From: Lingula anatina
Taxonomy: Eukaryota; Brachiopoda; Lingulata; Lingulida; Lingulidae
Assembly (NCBI RefSeq): GCF_001039355.2
Contig: NW_019774025.1
Coordinates: 553,648-617,647 of the forward strand
Direction: 5' to 3'
Length of the DNA stretch: 64,000 nt
The position numbers were made by a program, and so were the translations under genes. Each line of letters starts with the position of its first letter. The stretch's first letter is position 1. The notes below the pieces were generated by a model, which saw nothing but the letters and a program-made list of their open reading frames with translations, was not told the origin of the DNA and made no database searches. Shown piece by piece: positions 1-14,581 of the stretch.

Positions 1-427
1 AGCTAGACCTGAGAATAGGTGAGAAATGTCCATGAAGAGAAGTTTCTATTAGGAATTATGATATGCTCTATATATTTTCAGTAGTTAATTTTTTTTTTTT
101 TTAGGCACTGTTTTTCTTTTCTTTTTTTTATCGATAATATCTGTAACCTTAAAATGATGAGGGAATAGTTGTTTTTTAGAATATCACCGAATATTTTTTA
201 ATCTCTCTGGAATAAAAAATATTCTGTATTTGAAGTTGAGCACATTTTTAGACAAGAGGTATTGAAAGTTTGTGAAAAGAAAAGAGAGAATGCCAATCAT
301 CATGCTAAAAGAAATTCACAAGATAAAATGGATGTTTAAAATCTTACTATAACATGTAGTATCATTATTATGCTATATGTAACAGTAACACTATAATTCT
401 ATAGCAACACATTCTTGGGTCTTTTAG
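1..427 (+). other. TOP3A intron, 3' part
   Basis: AT-rich sequence ending in a polypyrimidine tract and AG at 426-427. The downstream exon starts in phase 1, so the preceding exon, outside the window, should end with one base of a Gly codon. I see no other feature. Confidence 0.8.
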
Positions 428-3400
428 GTGCTGCCTTTACAAGATTCCAGACCCTGAGACTGCAGAAGATTTTTCCCGGTGTATTGGGAGAGCAGCTCAT
501 CAGCTATGGCAGCTGTCAGTTTCCCACTTTAGGATTTGTTGTTGAGAGATACAAGCAAGTGCAGCAATTTGTTTCTGAAGCATTCTGGAAAATACAAGGT
601 AAATGGTAGCCACCATCGTAGAAGTAGATATTTTCTAAAGAAAATGAGAAGATCTGGAAGGCAGATTGAGGTATGGCTAGTGTGTATATTATCCATAGGA
701 TGGTTTTCAATTTTCAGGTCCTAGCATGCTAATCGAAATGTTCAATGAATGTGGATCCTTTAAAGTGGTACTTTTTGATTGGTCAGACCAATGTAAATTA
801 TGTAACCTGAAGATCATCTTGTAATATTGATAACATATGTTGATTTTCAGTTACTCACAAAGTACAAGATGGCGCAGCAGAATTCAGTTGGAAAAGGTAA
901 AGCAACGTCAGGATAATTTGCATAGAAACACAAAGCAGTCAGCTTATCTTGGTTGTAGGAAAATAGAACCAAGAGAGATTTTCTTTCAAGGTTTTTCATT
1001 TAAACAGCTATTTATATTGTTTATTAAGATTATCATTGTGCTTTGAAATATAATGTTATAGGAGTGTGCCTCGTTGCCACGTGCTTCACTATAACAGTTA
1101 TACTCTTAGGATATTATGATATAATTAAAATTACATTAAATAAATTTAAAGTTGATCCAAAGGTACCTGTAATTCATTTCATTATCATTTCAAGCAAGAT
1201 AAAATATTTGATAACTTTAAGCATAAAACAGTTAAAATATATAATATTTTTTGTTAAAATGAATGAAATTTTCACCCGAGTTATAACCCATATGAGGTTT
1301 AAATTACAGGGTAAGGTTGTTTGACCACACAGCCTGTTTGGTGCTGTATCAGCATTGCATGGAGGTATGGAAATTTTTCTTTACTGGAGTGTGTGAGATA
1401 TAATTTGGAACAAATATTTATATATGATATTTCATATATGATAAACAGTAAAACAGATCATTTGAGTGATCTGGAGGAGGAAAAAATAGACAATTATGTT
1501 TCTAGTAATACTGTTTTTTTTTCTTCACTTAGCTCCTTTGGTGTTACAAGCATTCCTTGCATTTTAACTTACAAAAGATATTTGTGAATATGGGTAGTGT
1601 TTTATTATCCAAGAGAGGATGTAACATACATTTTACTCATTTTTTAAATGTTTAACAAGGAAGTAGGTAGGTATGTGTTTAAAAATATCCCACAAATATT
1701 CTTTTATCAATTATTGTAATAATAATTATTATTATGAAAGAATTTTTTTTTAATAGAGCCCCACAGCAAGAGTGGAAGAAGTAAAAACTAAACCAAAAAG
1801 CAAATGGAGGCCTAACCCTCTGGACACGGTGGTAAGAAAAATTATAAATAAATTTGTCTTTAAGAAAAGGGGAGTTATATGCATTTCCCTATGAATTCAT
1901 TTACCACAGTTTATGTCATATGTACGTATGAGGTGATTTTTACTTACAAAATTTAAGAAGAAAGAAAGGGTACTTCAAATCGTGATCTGATGTAGAGAAA
2001 GTTACACAGACAACAGGGTTCAAAATCATACAATTTTGCAGGAGTTAGAAAAACTGGCCTCTAGGAAGTTGCGCATTAATGCCAAAGAGACCATGAAAAT
2101 AGCTGAAAAGCTGTATACCAGTGGGTTCATCAGTTATCCACGTACAGAAACTAACATGTTCCCCAAGGACATGGACTTGAGGGGACTTGTGGAGAAGCAA
2201 ACACAAAGTCCACATTGGGGAGGTGAGATCAGTTTGATTAGTTTTGTCAGAAATCTGGGGATTTTCAGCTAAATGTGATGACTTAGCTTTAAATCACACT
2301 AGTTACAATGTTGATTAAGTAGGTATGCACACTGTTGAAAGAACAAGAGGTAATAATTTTTGATATCTATTATTTAGTGTATTTAAGTTTATTTCACTTT
2401 TAGTAAATATGTCATGTTGATCAATGACAATGTTATAGTATGAAAGATGTTCAGTGACATGAATCTTAGAATGTCATACTTTATCTAAATTATCATTCTT
2501 CTACATCACTGGTAGTTAATATGTTTTGATTTGATTTTCCAGGGTTTGCAGGACAGATCATGGAGCGAGGTCCTACTCCAAGAAATGGGAACAAAACTGA
2601 TAATGCTCATCCCCCTATACATCCTACCAAGTACACAAACTCTTTACAGGTGGGTCTGCTACGACTGGACCTGTTTGGATCAGACAAAAGCCTTACTCCC
2701 GTCTATTCAGACAATCAGGTCGCAGAAACTCTATCATCTCTTTGCATTGTGGCATCTGATGGTGTCTTTCAGTCACGGGTGGATTAAAGGTGGCTTTCTT
2801 TAAGTAAATTGTATAGTACTAGTAAATTGTAGTTGTCAACAAATTTGCAAGCTGGACATCTTATAGTCTGTGTAGATGTCATATTGTGCCATGGATAGAG
2901 TACTTTGAATTTACCCTATGTATCACAACAAGTATGGTTTTCATGGGTAAAGATCTAATATTATAGAACATGATCCTTGAGTGTCCTAGCTTTCTTTAGA
3001 GATATTGGTTAGAGTAGCAAAAAGGAAAAAAAAATTGATTTGCACAAACTTCTATATGCTTATGTTACATGATCTTACTTTACAAGCTTTCATGCATGGT
3101 TCTTTGTTTAGCTTCTATTTACTCTGCAGTGATACATATGAACTTATGTTATTAACATCAAGGTCTTGTTTGTTTAAAAAGATATGTCATGGATTAGAAA
3201 TATATACTTTCTTATGCCTCCTGCAGGGAAATGAAGCCAAGCTGTATGAATACATAGTGCGCCATTTCTTGGCCTGCTGTTCCCAGGATGCACAGGGCAT
3301 GGAAACCACAGTGCAGATTGATATTGCTGAGGAAAAGGTGGGTGTGCTTTCATCAACAGGGATGAAAAATTTCTTTTTTTCTTCTTAAAAGGTCAAACTG

Positions 3401-6400
3401 TTTTTTCCACAATAATTATTGTATTGATTTGGCTTTAGTTGATCAAGAGTGAGAATTTTTCTTCTTTTGGAGTATTTTTTCCTGTTAAGGTGTTTAAGTG
3501 AATTTAGGAAATTGTTGGCTTTTGTACAAATTTTCCATTAACAGGTTGAATTTGGGTGAGGGGGGGTATTTTTTAAAATATTGTACATCCAAAAGTGAAT
3601 TTAGGAAATTGTTGGCTTTTGTACAAAATTTCCATTAACAGGTGGAATTTGGGGGGGGGGGGGGGTTAATATAATAATAAAAAACTAAATTTAATAAATG
3701 AAACTATATGAGCTATATATTTTCTTGGAGGAATCATTCCCTTTTTCATGATCTCTATATAATTTTAGTTTGTAGCCAGTGGTTTGATGATAATAGCCAA
3801 GAATTATTTGGATGTGTATATCTATGATAAATGGAACGCAAAGGTAGGTTGTTTTGCTCGGGATTATTAAAAGTGCATTAATGAAATAGTATACAATCAT
3901 TTGATGTTTGATGCTCATTTGAAACAAATTTGAATTGAAATGATCAGTATTAAAATAAATACTTAATTTTGTTTTTAGAAATCAGTGTAAATTATAAACT
4001 GTTTTTCAAATTAATATTGGGCTTTTATACGTTCTGCTTGGCTAGATTATTTTCCGGAGGCCACTCTCTCCCACAATTCTACCATGATATTATCTTTAAT
4101 TTTCAGGTTATTCCAGTCTTTAATCAAGGGGAAACTTTTCAACCAACATCAATACAGGTAATATATCTGTCTGCTGTTCAAAATACCTATTTCTTCTTGA
4201 GTTGGCTGATGACTAACATGAATATGCATTCAACTCAATATAAATTTTTGTTTAAGGGGCACACAAAGCATGTTAAAATAGTGTTAGTTGCTAGATTGTG
4301 AAAGTGGCCTGTCATAGAGCAAATTGAAATAGGAAGTATAAGGCATACATTCAAAGGTTTGCTTTGTTGATTAATATACAAAGATATGTGTTATTTTACC
4401 TACTTATCCTTGATAATAACAGACTTGGAATTTTCAGAATCATGGAGAAATTTTGCCATTCTCCTCTCCAGTGACCTTTTTCTTGAAAGTTTATGTCTCG
4501 GAGATTTGCAAACTTTTAGCCTGAAAGACCTTCAACTGATGTGATAAATTGTACTATAATTGTAGATGGTTGATGGGGAAACAAGTCCACCTTTGCTGTT
4601 GTCAGAGGCAGACTTGATAGCACTCATGGAGAAGCATGGCATAGGTAAAACTTATAAAATAACTGTTGTCAACTTGTTGAATCCTTAAAATCTAGTTAAG
4701 TTGTTGATAAATTAGGATTTTTATGATCTTTTTGCTTTGTTTTTGATTTTTTTATTGATATTTTTTAGAAGAATTATTTTGTAGAAAATTGAAAACATTT
4801 CTAATATGTTATCAGATTTCTGGCTGGGAAGAGCTACTCTGGTGACAGATTATGGGCTCTTTGTGTTTTGATGACAGAATCTGAAAATCAAAACTTTCTT
4901 CTTTTTTTATTCAAATAGAAAGAAAGATAGCTCCCAGGTATTGTCCAGGGACTGGCAGTGCAACCTTGCAACATTCCTTATTTCATTTAAGTTACTTTAT
5001 ATGAAATTCTTGAGAAAAATAATCCAAAGTAGATTGAAAATGTATCCCCAATGTATTATAAGCATGCAGAACATATTGAATCAAATCACATATAACAACA
5101 TATATGTATTTTAGGTACTGATGCAACCCATGCAGAGCATATTGAAACTATCAAATCAAGGAATTATGTAGGAGTGCGCAATGATGGAAGATTTGTGCCA
5201 GGAGAATTGGGAATGGGGCTTGTGGAAGGTATAAACAGCCTTTATCTTCATTCCTCACATTGTCAGGGAGTAGAGTTCATTTATTTAGCTGACCTCATCC
5301 ACCAGAACAGTGTAAACAGTTACATTTAGTTGTATGATGTGTATTGTTACTGTACTAATAATGTGACTAAATTTTATAAGCCTAAAACTTGTCTTTCCCA
5401 TTATTTTTAAGGATTTTCTAGAATTGTTGTTATAGTAAGCAGGGTGTGAAAGTTACTTGAATAACAACATACCTCATAAATAGAAAAAAAATGATGAAAC
5501 AATTTTAAAGATTAATATATTGGGCCTATAAGTGACTTTTTTGTAATGTGACTCTTTAAAATGTCAGATATGAAAAGTATAATCACTACCAATTGTATCT
5601 ATATTTTTTGTGCATAACGTTCATGTGAAAACATTATTTTAGGCTACGACTCCATGGGATATGAAATGTCTAAACCTCACCTGCGAGCAGAACTAGAAGC
5701 TGATTTAAAAAGGTGTGTAAAATAAAATTCAGCTGTCGTAATAATCAAGGTGACATTTTCTTCTCTTGGAACTTCAAAATGCCTTTTTTTAATTTGATGA
5801 TTATGTAAATACCTGTTTGAAATATTCAAAGGGGTTTGTTGTTAAATTATAGTACAGTGCTTTCGATTTTGTTTTGTAGGATTTGTGAAGGAAAAAAGGA
5901 CAAGGATGGTAAGTGATTTTTGTACATTTTACAGCCCAATTTTTAAGGTTTACAGATTTAATAAAACCCTAATTTCATTTTATATAACCTCTGAGTCATT
6001 AGTAGGGTAATATTTTTTTTTCTCTTTTAGTGGTTTTAAGAGAGCAGATTCAGAAATACAAGGAAGTTTTTATTGAGGCCTGCAGGCAGGTAAGTAAACT
6101 TATTAATGTATGGCAAAATTTTCTGTGACTTGGGGAAGGAAGGGGTGAGGGGGGGGGGGGGCATTTGTGACTAGCTGCCTCCATCAGTTGATATACCAGA
6201 TATTAACAATTGGTTCCTGGTCACTGTACCACAGTATCTAATGGTCAGCGTGTGATAACATATACACACATCAGTCTGATGAGACCTCGCATCATGTTGG
6301 CCATAAGCTAACACTTGTAGGAAAATTCTCAGTGTGTTTACAATGAATTTATTTTGTGATCAAATTACCAAGCTAACAAACATTTCTTCAATCAGTTTTA

Positions 6401-9400
6401 TAAATATATTGCATTCGTGTGATTTTTATTGCAATTTTTGAAGTTCAAATGTTTTAAACAGTAAATTTGTCTTATTGTTCACAAAACTTGTCTCTTTTTG
6501 AAGATGTATTTAGCCCCTTTACATTTAAGAGAGTTGATATTCACTACCATTAAATTTTGATAAAATATTCCAGGCCAGCAAAATTGATGAAGCTTTGTCT
6601 CATTACCTGCATGAAGAGGCTCAACCTTACACTGAACAAGGTGAGTATTAGCCAACCTTATTCAATTGGAGAATCCAGATGTTTACACAATGGGTTATAA
6701 ACATGAATGGCTTGATTGGTTACGTATACATAGAATTACCTTTTGATAAAATGAAAATATGAATATTAGAACCAGTTTGCATACTAAAAATCTTGTTTAA
6801 TCAGTTGCAAGCACATTAATGGGAGCTCTCTTTTAAGCTGAATTATTACTGAGTAGGTTGATTTAAACATATTGTTCTTTATACTGTCTGATGTAGAGGC
6901 CCCTCATGAGGTGTCTGTCCCAGTTCTGCAGTGCCCTGGCTGTTCCACAGACATGTTGATTAAGAGAAAGAAGGATGGTCAAGGGTAAGCTGCTTGAGAA
7001 GGGGGGGGTGGTGTCTATCTCGAACAACCTAGCTAATACAGCTTAAGATATATTCATTACATTTTTATAGGATTTATGCTCAAAACAAGCCTAGGTAAAA
7101 TTGAATTTGTGTTGGGTTTTTGTGTAATCTTTGCTGTGACTCTTAGTTGTATGTTTCATTGTTTTTTAACTTTGCTTTCATCTATGTGCATTTGCATTAA
7201 CCTTATCATAAAGGTTTTCATGTATTTCTGTTTAGACTGTTTCTAAGTTGTATGGGGTACCCAGAGTGCCGAAATGCCATGTGGTTCCCAGATGCTGTGT
7301 TAGAAGCAACAGTGACAGATGAGATATGTGATAAGGTATTAACATAATCCTGTTTTCCTTTTTCCTGTGCAGGTTGATAAAAAATTTTAGCTTTGCTTTG
7401 ATGAATAATAAAAATATTAGAGAAAGATGGATCCTTTCAATGTGCAAAAATTGTCAAACTTTCAGGTACAAAATTATATAATCAAAAAAAGTTATATTTC
7501 TATATAGCATTTGTGGTGCCTTTGCTTCATAGAATAGAATTTTAGAGAAGCATCCTTTTTTAATTTTGTTGCTGCCACTCAATAAGAATGATCTTATTTT
7601 AAGAAATTATGACTTAAAAATACAGTATCTGTAAGATTCAGTTTTCCCCCTTGAAAAGAAGGAGTAAATACTGTATGTTCAGTATCAAGAACTAATATGT
7701 AGCATATATAATGTATGGCATACACAGTTTAAAGTTTCATATTCAAATTGGTCATTGTGTGAAGAGAAAAGATTAAACTTGTAACATTTATTGCAGTGTC
7801 TGCCTGGCCCAGTGCATAAGATCAAGTTTAAGTTCAAGAGAGGGTCAGTTCCACCAACAATGCTTACTGAGTAAGTAGAGCTGTGAGGTTTTTAAGTGGG
7901 TTAATTCATAACTATGTAATTTAGAGGTTAAAAATAGGATATTGTGCAAATTATGATGCCCTTAAAAAATATTAAAGGCATTTGTATTTTAAAAACCCAG
8001 TAAAACGAAGACGTACATCTTGGTTTGAATGATAAACCTTACATCATCATTAGCTCCAGAAGATAATTTGCCACCTCTGCAGCATATGTAGTTTTCAATA
8101 GGTTTGTCAGTTCTTTGATTCATACTCAGAAATCATCTCAGTTCTCATCACTTTCACAGACTGCAGTGGTTCACTCCTGGGTCCAACCCTGACCGAAAAC
8201 CAGGAGAAAGGAATGATGCACAATGTTTCAAATGATGCACCCATTCTTTTTATTATCACTTAGCTTTAAACAATTTCATTTTTACTTTTTCTACAGTTTT
8301 ACTATTACAGAAATCGCAGTTTATTGAACATGTTTAGACTGTAGGATTATTTATTTATTTATTTATTTATAGGTATGTTGGCTGTGTTGGAGGATGTGAT
8401 GATGACTTAACACAGGGAATGAATATGCATTTCACAGGTAATTTGAAGTCAACAGAAGTGGAATGTATGTTATTCAATACAACATGATACAGTGAACCTT
8501 GAAATTGCAAGAAATTGGGGTTAAAGATACAATATACTTAAATGCAGATTAAACATAGCCGAGTTCGAGTATTATATATACATCACTAACAGCATTGATA
8601 TTCCAGGGAATTCCCGCTTGAAGCAGTCTCAGCGTTCAGTAAGAAGTAATGACAGTGGCTATGGAAGCAGCTTTCAGTCTACCCCTAGAAACTCGACACT
8701 TAACTCTCAAGGCAACCAGGGTCTCAGTAGGAGTGGAAATTCTACTAATACAAATGACAGAAAGAGAAACTTCTCATCTTGTGCAGCTCCAGTATCGTCA
8801 AGTACTACTGGGAGATTTAATGGTGCTTCTGTAATTGGAGGAAGGAATGGGTTTCCAATGCCCGCTGGGACTTCTCCTCAAACTGGAATACCAGCTAGAA
8901 TGCCCTTGGATCCTATAACTCCAGCACAAGGCAATGCCACTGTGTGTAATTGTGGTAGTGATGCAATGCTGTTGACTGTTAGAAAAGAGGGACCAAATAC
9001 AGGTGACATATGTTAACAGCATTTAACAAGCAACTGTGTTTCAAGGCTTTCTCTTCATTTTTCAGTTGGTTTTAGAGCATTTTGACCAACTTTATAGAGT
9101 TTGTACTTCGTCCTACACAAGAGCTAAATGTCTTTTGTCTGCCAGGGTGTCGCATTCATGTTTATATATAATAACTTAAGCAAGGGAAAAGCTGGCTTTC
9201 GCTCACAAAAAATCTTTCATGGATGCCTGAGATCCACAATTCTCGAAGATTTGTGGGCTAATGCATGATTTTATATTAGCTTACTTTGACCTACCTAAGG
9301 TTAAAGAAATACCTCTTTGGTCACCTGGACTGAAGCTTGCTTATTATCCAGATTTTCCAGTTTCATAATTTATGCAAATTTTTAACAATATACTTGGTAT

Positions 9401-11987
9401 ATTAGGATTTTATATATTTGCTACTCTATGGTGAATGTGCTAGTGGTACAAGAGAAGTATGCAGAATTTTTTTATATATTCTCAACATTCTTGAAACATT
9501 TTCTCTTTTCTTTTCTCTGAAGGACGCCAGTTTTTCAAATGTCCCCTCCCTCAAGGCAGTGGTTGTGATTTCTTCCTTTGGGCAGATCAACTTTCTGACC
9601 CACAACTGAGGTACGTCAAGGACAACTTTAGAGTATGTGGGAGACTGTTATGAGGATTTCAGTTTTAAGACTTTTTAAAGCAATCGTGTATATTATTGTA
9701 TTAGTACTATGTCAAGTACCTAACTAAGAAGTACTCTATAAGCTTGCTCATCTTTCTTCCACTTTGTGCATAAAATTGCCATGCAGTTAATTTCAATTTT
9801 ACTGAGGAAAAATAGTCAGTGGTAGTCATTTCCTTATAATATATGTGTAACCCCATCATAATCATTTTGTTTTTGTTGAAAATAGGCAAAGTCCTAATGC
9901 TATAAATGGTTCCTCACTGCCTCTTAGTAGTCCTCATGCCAGACATGTTGAAGATGGTGTAAAATGTAACTGCCACCAGGCTGCAAAACAGTAAGTTTGT
10001 CAGTATGAAATTCATAATATTAAGTGCATCTTCAGATGGTAAATATTCTCCTTTTTGAAAGGTATGCTTAACACATTCAGTCTATGTTAATATTGCATGT
10101 ACGTGATTATTAATGGGCTCATTTTAGTAAAACTGTTGTTTTACATAAATCGATTCAACTATGCGGGGACTCTTGCTGAATGCAATCAGTTTAACAGATT
10201 AACAAGTCCTCTCTTGTTTCCAACTTTCTCGTGTAATCACCAGCTTTTCTCTAATCTACTCAACCCCATGAGATTTTAATCTGATGATCTGATTGCATTC
10301 AGCAGGAGTCCCTGCAGAGTTGGATTGATCTATGTTAAATGTGCCCTATCATATTATGTTTTAATGTAGCTGTGAGATATGTTATCCTTTTTTTTTCACT
10401 TCAACATCTTCAATAATACTGAAGTGGTTTAGAGATTTGTCTGTCTGTATTTCAGACTAACAGTGCAAAAAGAAGGTCCAAACAAAGGTCGTCAGTTTTA
10501 TGCCTGTCCAAAGCCGAGAGGCGAGGGCTGTGCCTTTTTCCAGTGGGGAGATGCAGTAGCGTCAACTTTTAACAGCCACTCCTTGGCACCTTCCCAGCAG
10601 AGTTCAGCTTACAGTGCAGGTGATGGGGAGGTACAGTGCAGATGCCATCAGTCAGCTAAACAGTAAGTGGACAATAACTGGTTGATTTTTAGTACAATTT
10701 TTGTATATAGTTGTTTCTTTTGACTGTATATTAGGGTATAGCATATGTCAAATTATTTTCACTTTGTTTTTACAAAGAAGTGTAAAAATGAATATCAAAA
10801 ATAATACTTTTGAGAGAATCAGAAATGTTTGTGATAAAACATTTGTATTTAGCACTGAAAAAAGGCAATAGATTGGACAATTTAAGATTTTGTACACCTG
10901 TCGTTATCAAAAACGTTTTTGCCATGAATGAATTTAAAGCTGAAGAAAACACATGCTGCATTTATTTTAGATATATTCTGGCTTCATATCTGTGTTAAAA
11001 CTAAGTGGGTGACAGACTTAATACATATATCATTTATTTTTAGGTTAACAGTGCACAAAGAGGGACCAAATAAAGGCCGCCCATTCTATGCTTGTCCAAA
11101 ACCAAGAGGTGAGGGGTGTGGATTTTTCCAGTGGGCAGATGAAGAACCAGACTCCATGCTCAGCAGCAATGCAGGTAGGTACATATATAATGAAATTTGC
11201 TGCACACATGATTATCTTATAGACTTATCTTCAAGATCAGACTGGAAAAGCAGTGGTTCAACTGTTCTAGAATACTTGGTATCCTGCTCCTTTCTCAAAC
11301 TTTCTCTCTAAATTAATGTTTGATTTTGTATTACTTACTTAGCTGGTGTTTTATGCCCTGCAGATGAACTGCATGCAACTCTATTACAAAATTTTGCTGA
11401 GATTTTATACAATTTAACTTTGAATATATATATATGTATATATTTCATTTTATTTTGTTCTTTTTTCGAAATTTTCGAACTTTCAAATGGTGTAGTTTCT
11501 CCTCTTTTTTGCTATCTCAGGTGACCATTTTGGAAATGGAGCCAGGAAGAGAAATAGCAACACAAATCGTCAGCCTGGAGAGAAAAAATCTAGAAAATGT
11601 GGTCTCTGTGGAGAGGAAGGTATACACCAATAATATATTTCTGAAAGTTTAGACTTCCCTTTCCACTGAAATTATAACTGAGATGCATTTCTCCTTTTTG
11701 ATAAAATTTGATTTAAAGAGTTTACATTTTATGTAAGTGATAATGCATATTTAATATTATTAATGATCAGAATTTAACACTCAGTGCTCTTACAGGTAGC
11801 AGATATTATTAAATTAACATTGTGTGACTATTACATCAAATGTATATTTATGACTTACTGATCCAATATGTAATAAAGCAAGAAAATAGGAGTCGGATCA
11901 CTAGATAAAAGATGTTCTTGTCAATATATATTTTAATGTGTGTACTAATTTGCAGGGCACACCCGTAGGAATTGTCCACATGCTTAG
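428..11987 (+). CDS. TOP3A: DNA topoisomerase III alpha, 5' part outside the window
   Basis: Type IA topoisomerase. In animals TOP3A works with BLM and RMI1 to dissolve double Holliday junctions, and it also acts in mitochondria. Exons: 428-598, 851-896, 1310-1364, 1757-1831, 2042-2222, 2543-2649, 3227-3337, 3769-3843, 4107-4157, 4566-4644, 5115-5228, 5643-5712, 5880-5908, 6031-6089, 6574-6640, 6897-6984, 7236-7335, 7797-7870, 8373-8437, 8607-9002, 9523-9610, 9886-9990, 10456-10662, 11044-11174, 11521-11619, 11956-11987. All join in frame. The first exon begins at [12 protein letters not shown], so the Toprim part lies upstream. The catalytic tyrosine is in SYPRTE (codon 2135-2137). A CPGC...C zinc region follows, then a Ser/Asn-rich linker, three GRF fingers and a terminal CX2CX4HX4C knuckle. 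About 890 codons are present. The third GRF finger makes it longer than the human C-terminus as I recall it. Confidence 0.97.
3496..3666. repeat. 97-bp tandem duplication in a TOP3A intron
   Basis: A block beginning AAGTGAATTTAGGAAATTG and containing TTCCATTAACAGGT occurs at about 3496 and again at 3593, an offset of 97 bp, with only a few changes. Each copy ends in a poly-G run (3560s and 3652-3665). It lies between exons 3227-3337 and 3769-3843. Confidence 0.85.
10111..10350. mobile_element. Foldback MITE, family A, in a TOP3A intron
   Basis: A long imperfect inverted repeat. The left arm has GGGCTCATT, then a CAATC block and CTGAATGCAATCAG. The right arm has CTGATTGCATTCAGCAGGAG, then GTTGGATTGATCTATGTT and GTGCCCTA. 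The arms pair with each other and flank an unpaired centre containing ACCAGCTTTTCTCTA. The same element recurs at about 25.06-25.34 kb, with fragments at 55.49, 61.01 and possibly 34.9 kb. It is non-coding and sits between exons 9886-9990 and 10456-10662. The superfamily is not certain. Confidence 0.75.
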
Positions 11988-13660
11988 TGAACAGATCCAC
12001 ACAAAGAGACCTGGTTTATGAAGGGAGTGTTTCATCAGCCAAATTATCCAGCCAACATTACAGTGTGGTCAGCTCATCTCTGCCTGGAAAACAAAATGAT
12101 GTGGTTACTGTTGTGCAGATGCTGTTACCACCAACAGAGAAATGTTAACCTTCAGTTTTTTGGTTTTTGGAAAGTTGCCAGATGTTACTTTGACACTGAG
12201 TACTATTCAGAGTGTCAAAGTGGCTAGATGCTACTTGATCAACAAAGGATAGGGAGACTTATTGTGTAACAATCAACTATTGCTTTGTGGAGTATTATCT
12301 GAACACTAAAGCTCCATAGACTTTGGAATGCATTTTGAATACAATGCACACTTAGAGAAATATTAACCCTTTAGCTCAGGCAAATTTATATATCCACCAA
12401 GAGACAACAGAATAGCATCAGCATAAATGATGCAAAAATGAATCAGCTTTCTGCAAACTTGCTAACAAGACACAATATGAATAAATCCATCTCCCGCTGT
12501 ACTCAACTATTTGTTATTAATAGTAAAAAATCTGGGAATATCTGGGATGCTGCCATCTACATGTCATGAACAATTCTCTTTCAATGACTGGCCAATAAGG
12601 AGCTGTCAGGGTTAACAAAGAGTCTTGAATTTAAACTATTTCAAATTGGTTTCTTTAAAAGTGGATTTCCTATATTATCCATGCCAGATGACAGCAGTTA
12701 CTGTTAATGATACTCGCATTAAGTGTTAGGGAATAAGGTGGTAGTGTTCTTACCTGGAAATGAATAAGGAGAGAGGAGAGTTTTTCAAGTAGCCAGGCAT
12801 GAGCATAGGTACATGTACATAGGAAAATAAGACTGATCTATAACATCAATTATGTGCATATATTTAATGTGTTGAAGCTGACCACTGGTTACTATTGCGT
12901 CAGTTTGCAACCAGTGCTAGGTTAAGCATTGGTTTGTAACTGATAATCATGGCTTAAAATGTAAATAAAAACTGTGAAAATGGCACATGATTATTGGTTG
13001 CAAAACCAGTGTGTAATTGCAAGTTGCACCTTTCCCTAAAACCCTCTTTACACTGAACGGTATCCATCCATTCTGTGTCCTTTGTGCGATTTTTTTTACT
13101 CTCAAATGGGGTTGTACTACGGGACGCAGAAAGGACGCAATCCAGTGGGGAGGGGGGGGGGCTTCCCAATATTGGTAATGGAGGATTCAGTTAAACCAAA
13201 GTGTAAGGCATTGGAGGCAATGCACAAGATGGTTAATATAATTGTACCACAAGTCTGTTATTTTCCCCAAAGGCTGCTTGAGTAAGCTTTATTTATGCAT
13301 GCCATGATTAGGTCCTTGGTGCTCTTTTTGATTTTGCAAAGGAAAAAAGTTTTTCCTGCTATTCTTCTTTTCTCACTGTCCGTCATCAGTAACAAAATCC
13401 ACCATTGAAGTTCTGATAAATGTTGCTGTATGTTTTAACTTTAGGGCATACTCAATTTTTTTTACAGTTTAACAACAGCAGTTTTGAAAAGTTCGATCCC
13501 GAACAATATTTTATTCGTGAAAGTTATTTGTTTTTACATCAATGTTTTGTATAATACAAAGTGCTTGTTACTTAAAATTGTAAAATTAATTGTATTCAAG
13601 ATAATGAAGGCATATCAAAAAGACAAATATAGTGAATGAAAAAATACTTTAACAAATATA
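11988..13660 (+). other. TOP3A 3' UTR and convergent intergenic space
   Basis: This follows the TOP3A stop. AATAAA at 12964-12969 is a possible polyadenylation signal, giving a 3' UTR of about 1 kb. A poly-G run lies at 13150-13160. I see no coding signal. The region faces the 3' side of the minus-strand cysteine-rich gene, so the two transcripts converge here. Confidence 0.55.
12964..12969 (+). terminator. Possible TOP3A polyadenylation signal
   Basis: Canonical AATAAA about 980 nt after the TOP3A stop codon. Other AT-rich hexamers occur nearby, so the choice is tentative. Confidence 0.4.
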
Positions 13661-14162
13661 ATTTTATTCAAAGAAACTCTTAACACATAACAATAGAGGA
13701 ATTTCAACCCCTCATCTTTTTTACATGGTACTGGACAGTTAAACTAATCATTTACAAGTCACATCAAAACATTTCACTCCATAGAAACAATTCTTGTAAG
13801 TTTGAGTTTTATCAATTTGCCTCAAATATTTTGATACATGTAAAAAAAAAAAGCAAAAGACATTTAAATTTGAAACTGCACACCTGAGTATTATGCTAAT
13901 TGTGGAGACTAAATAAAAATTTGTAAAACACTCTATAAATCTTAACTACACAAATGTTTTAAAAAGTCTTCCAGATTTTCATTTTTAAGATTTCTTATGA
14001 TTCACTCTGCTTTCAGGGCATACAGATATAGACTATAAAACATTACCTTTTTTTTTCTTTTTTTTTTTTTTTTTGGAAGACCTAACTGTAATTTAACATC
14101 TGTTTAGTTTCACAAGAAATCCCCCAAACTAACTATTATATGAACACAATGGCATGGAATAA

Positions 14163-14409
14163 GGTAATTACTTGATCTTTTGAATGGGGGAAAATTGTGA
14201 ATTTTAAAGGTGCTGTATTTTTGAAGTCTTTTAATTAGAGCATTTCTATTGAGTTGCAGCAACAGAATTAAAAAGCAGGCTATTCTATAATTCTATTTAT
14301 GCAGTAAAAGGACCAAAAATGATATATAAAAATATATATTTTTCAAAATAAAATTATGTATCTGACAGTTTGATCATTTTTTGCCCATAGAAAAGATTAA
14401 ATAATTACC
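14163..14409. mobile_element. MITE-like element, family B
   Basis: About 247 bp with terminal inverted repeats. The left end reads GGTAATTACTTGATCTTTT then ATGGGG; the right end reads CCCATAGAAAAGATTAAATAATTACC across two blocks. Internal words (AATTGTGAATTTTA, AAATTATGTATCTGA, GTTTGAT) recur in the TMC intron at 36773-37000, and a short deleted copy lies at 48579-48674. No ORF. Confidence 0.7.
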
Positions 14410-14581
14410 CTAACTGACATAAGGCTGTTATAAGACTACACATTATTAGGTTGCCTTAACTTTTACTCAAAAGAAAACATTAACATAAAAATATTGAGCT
14501 ATTCATACATGTATAAAAATATGTACACAATATTGGAAGACAGCATGTAACATAATATTTCTGCACTGATAAATCAAGTAA

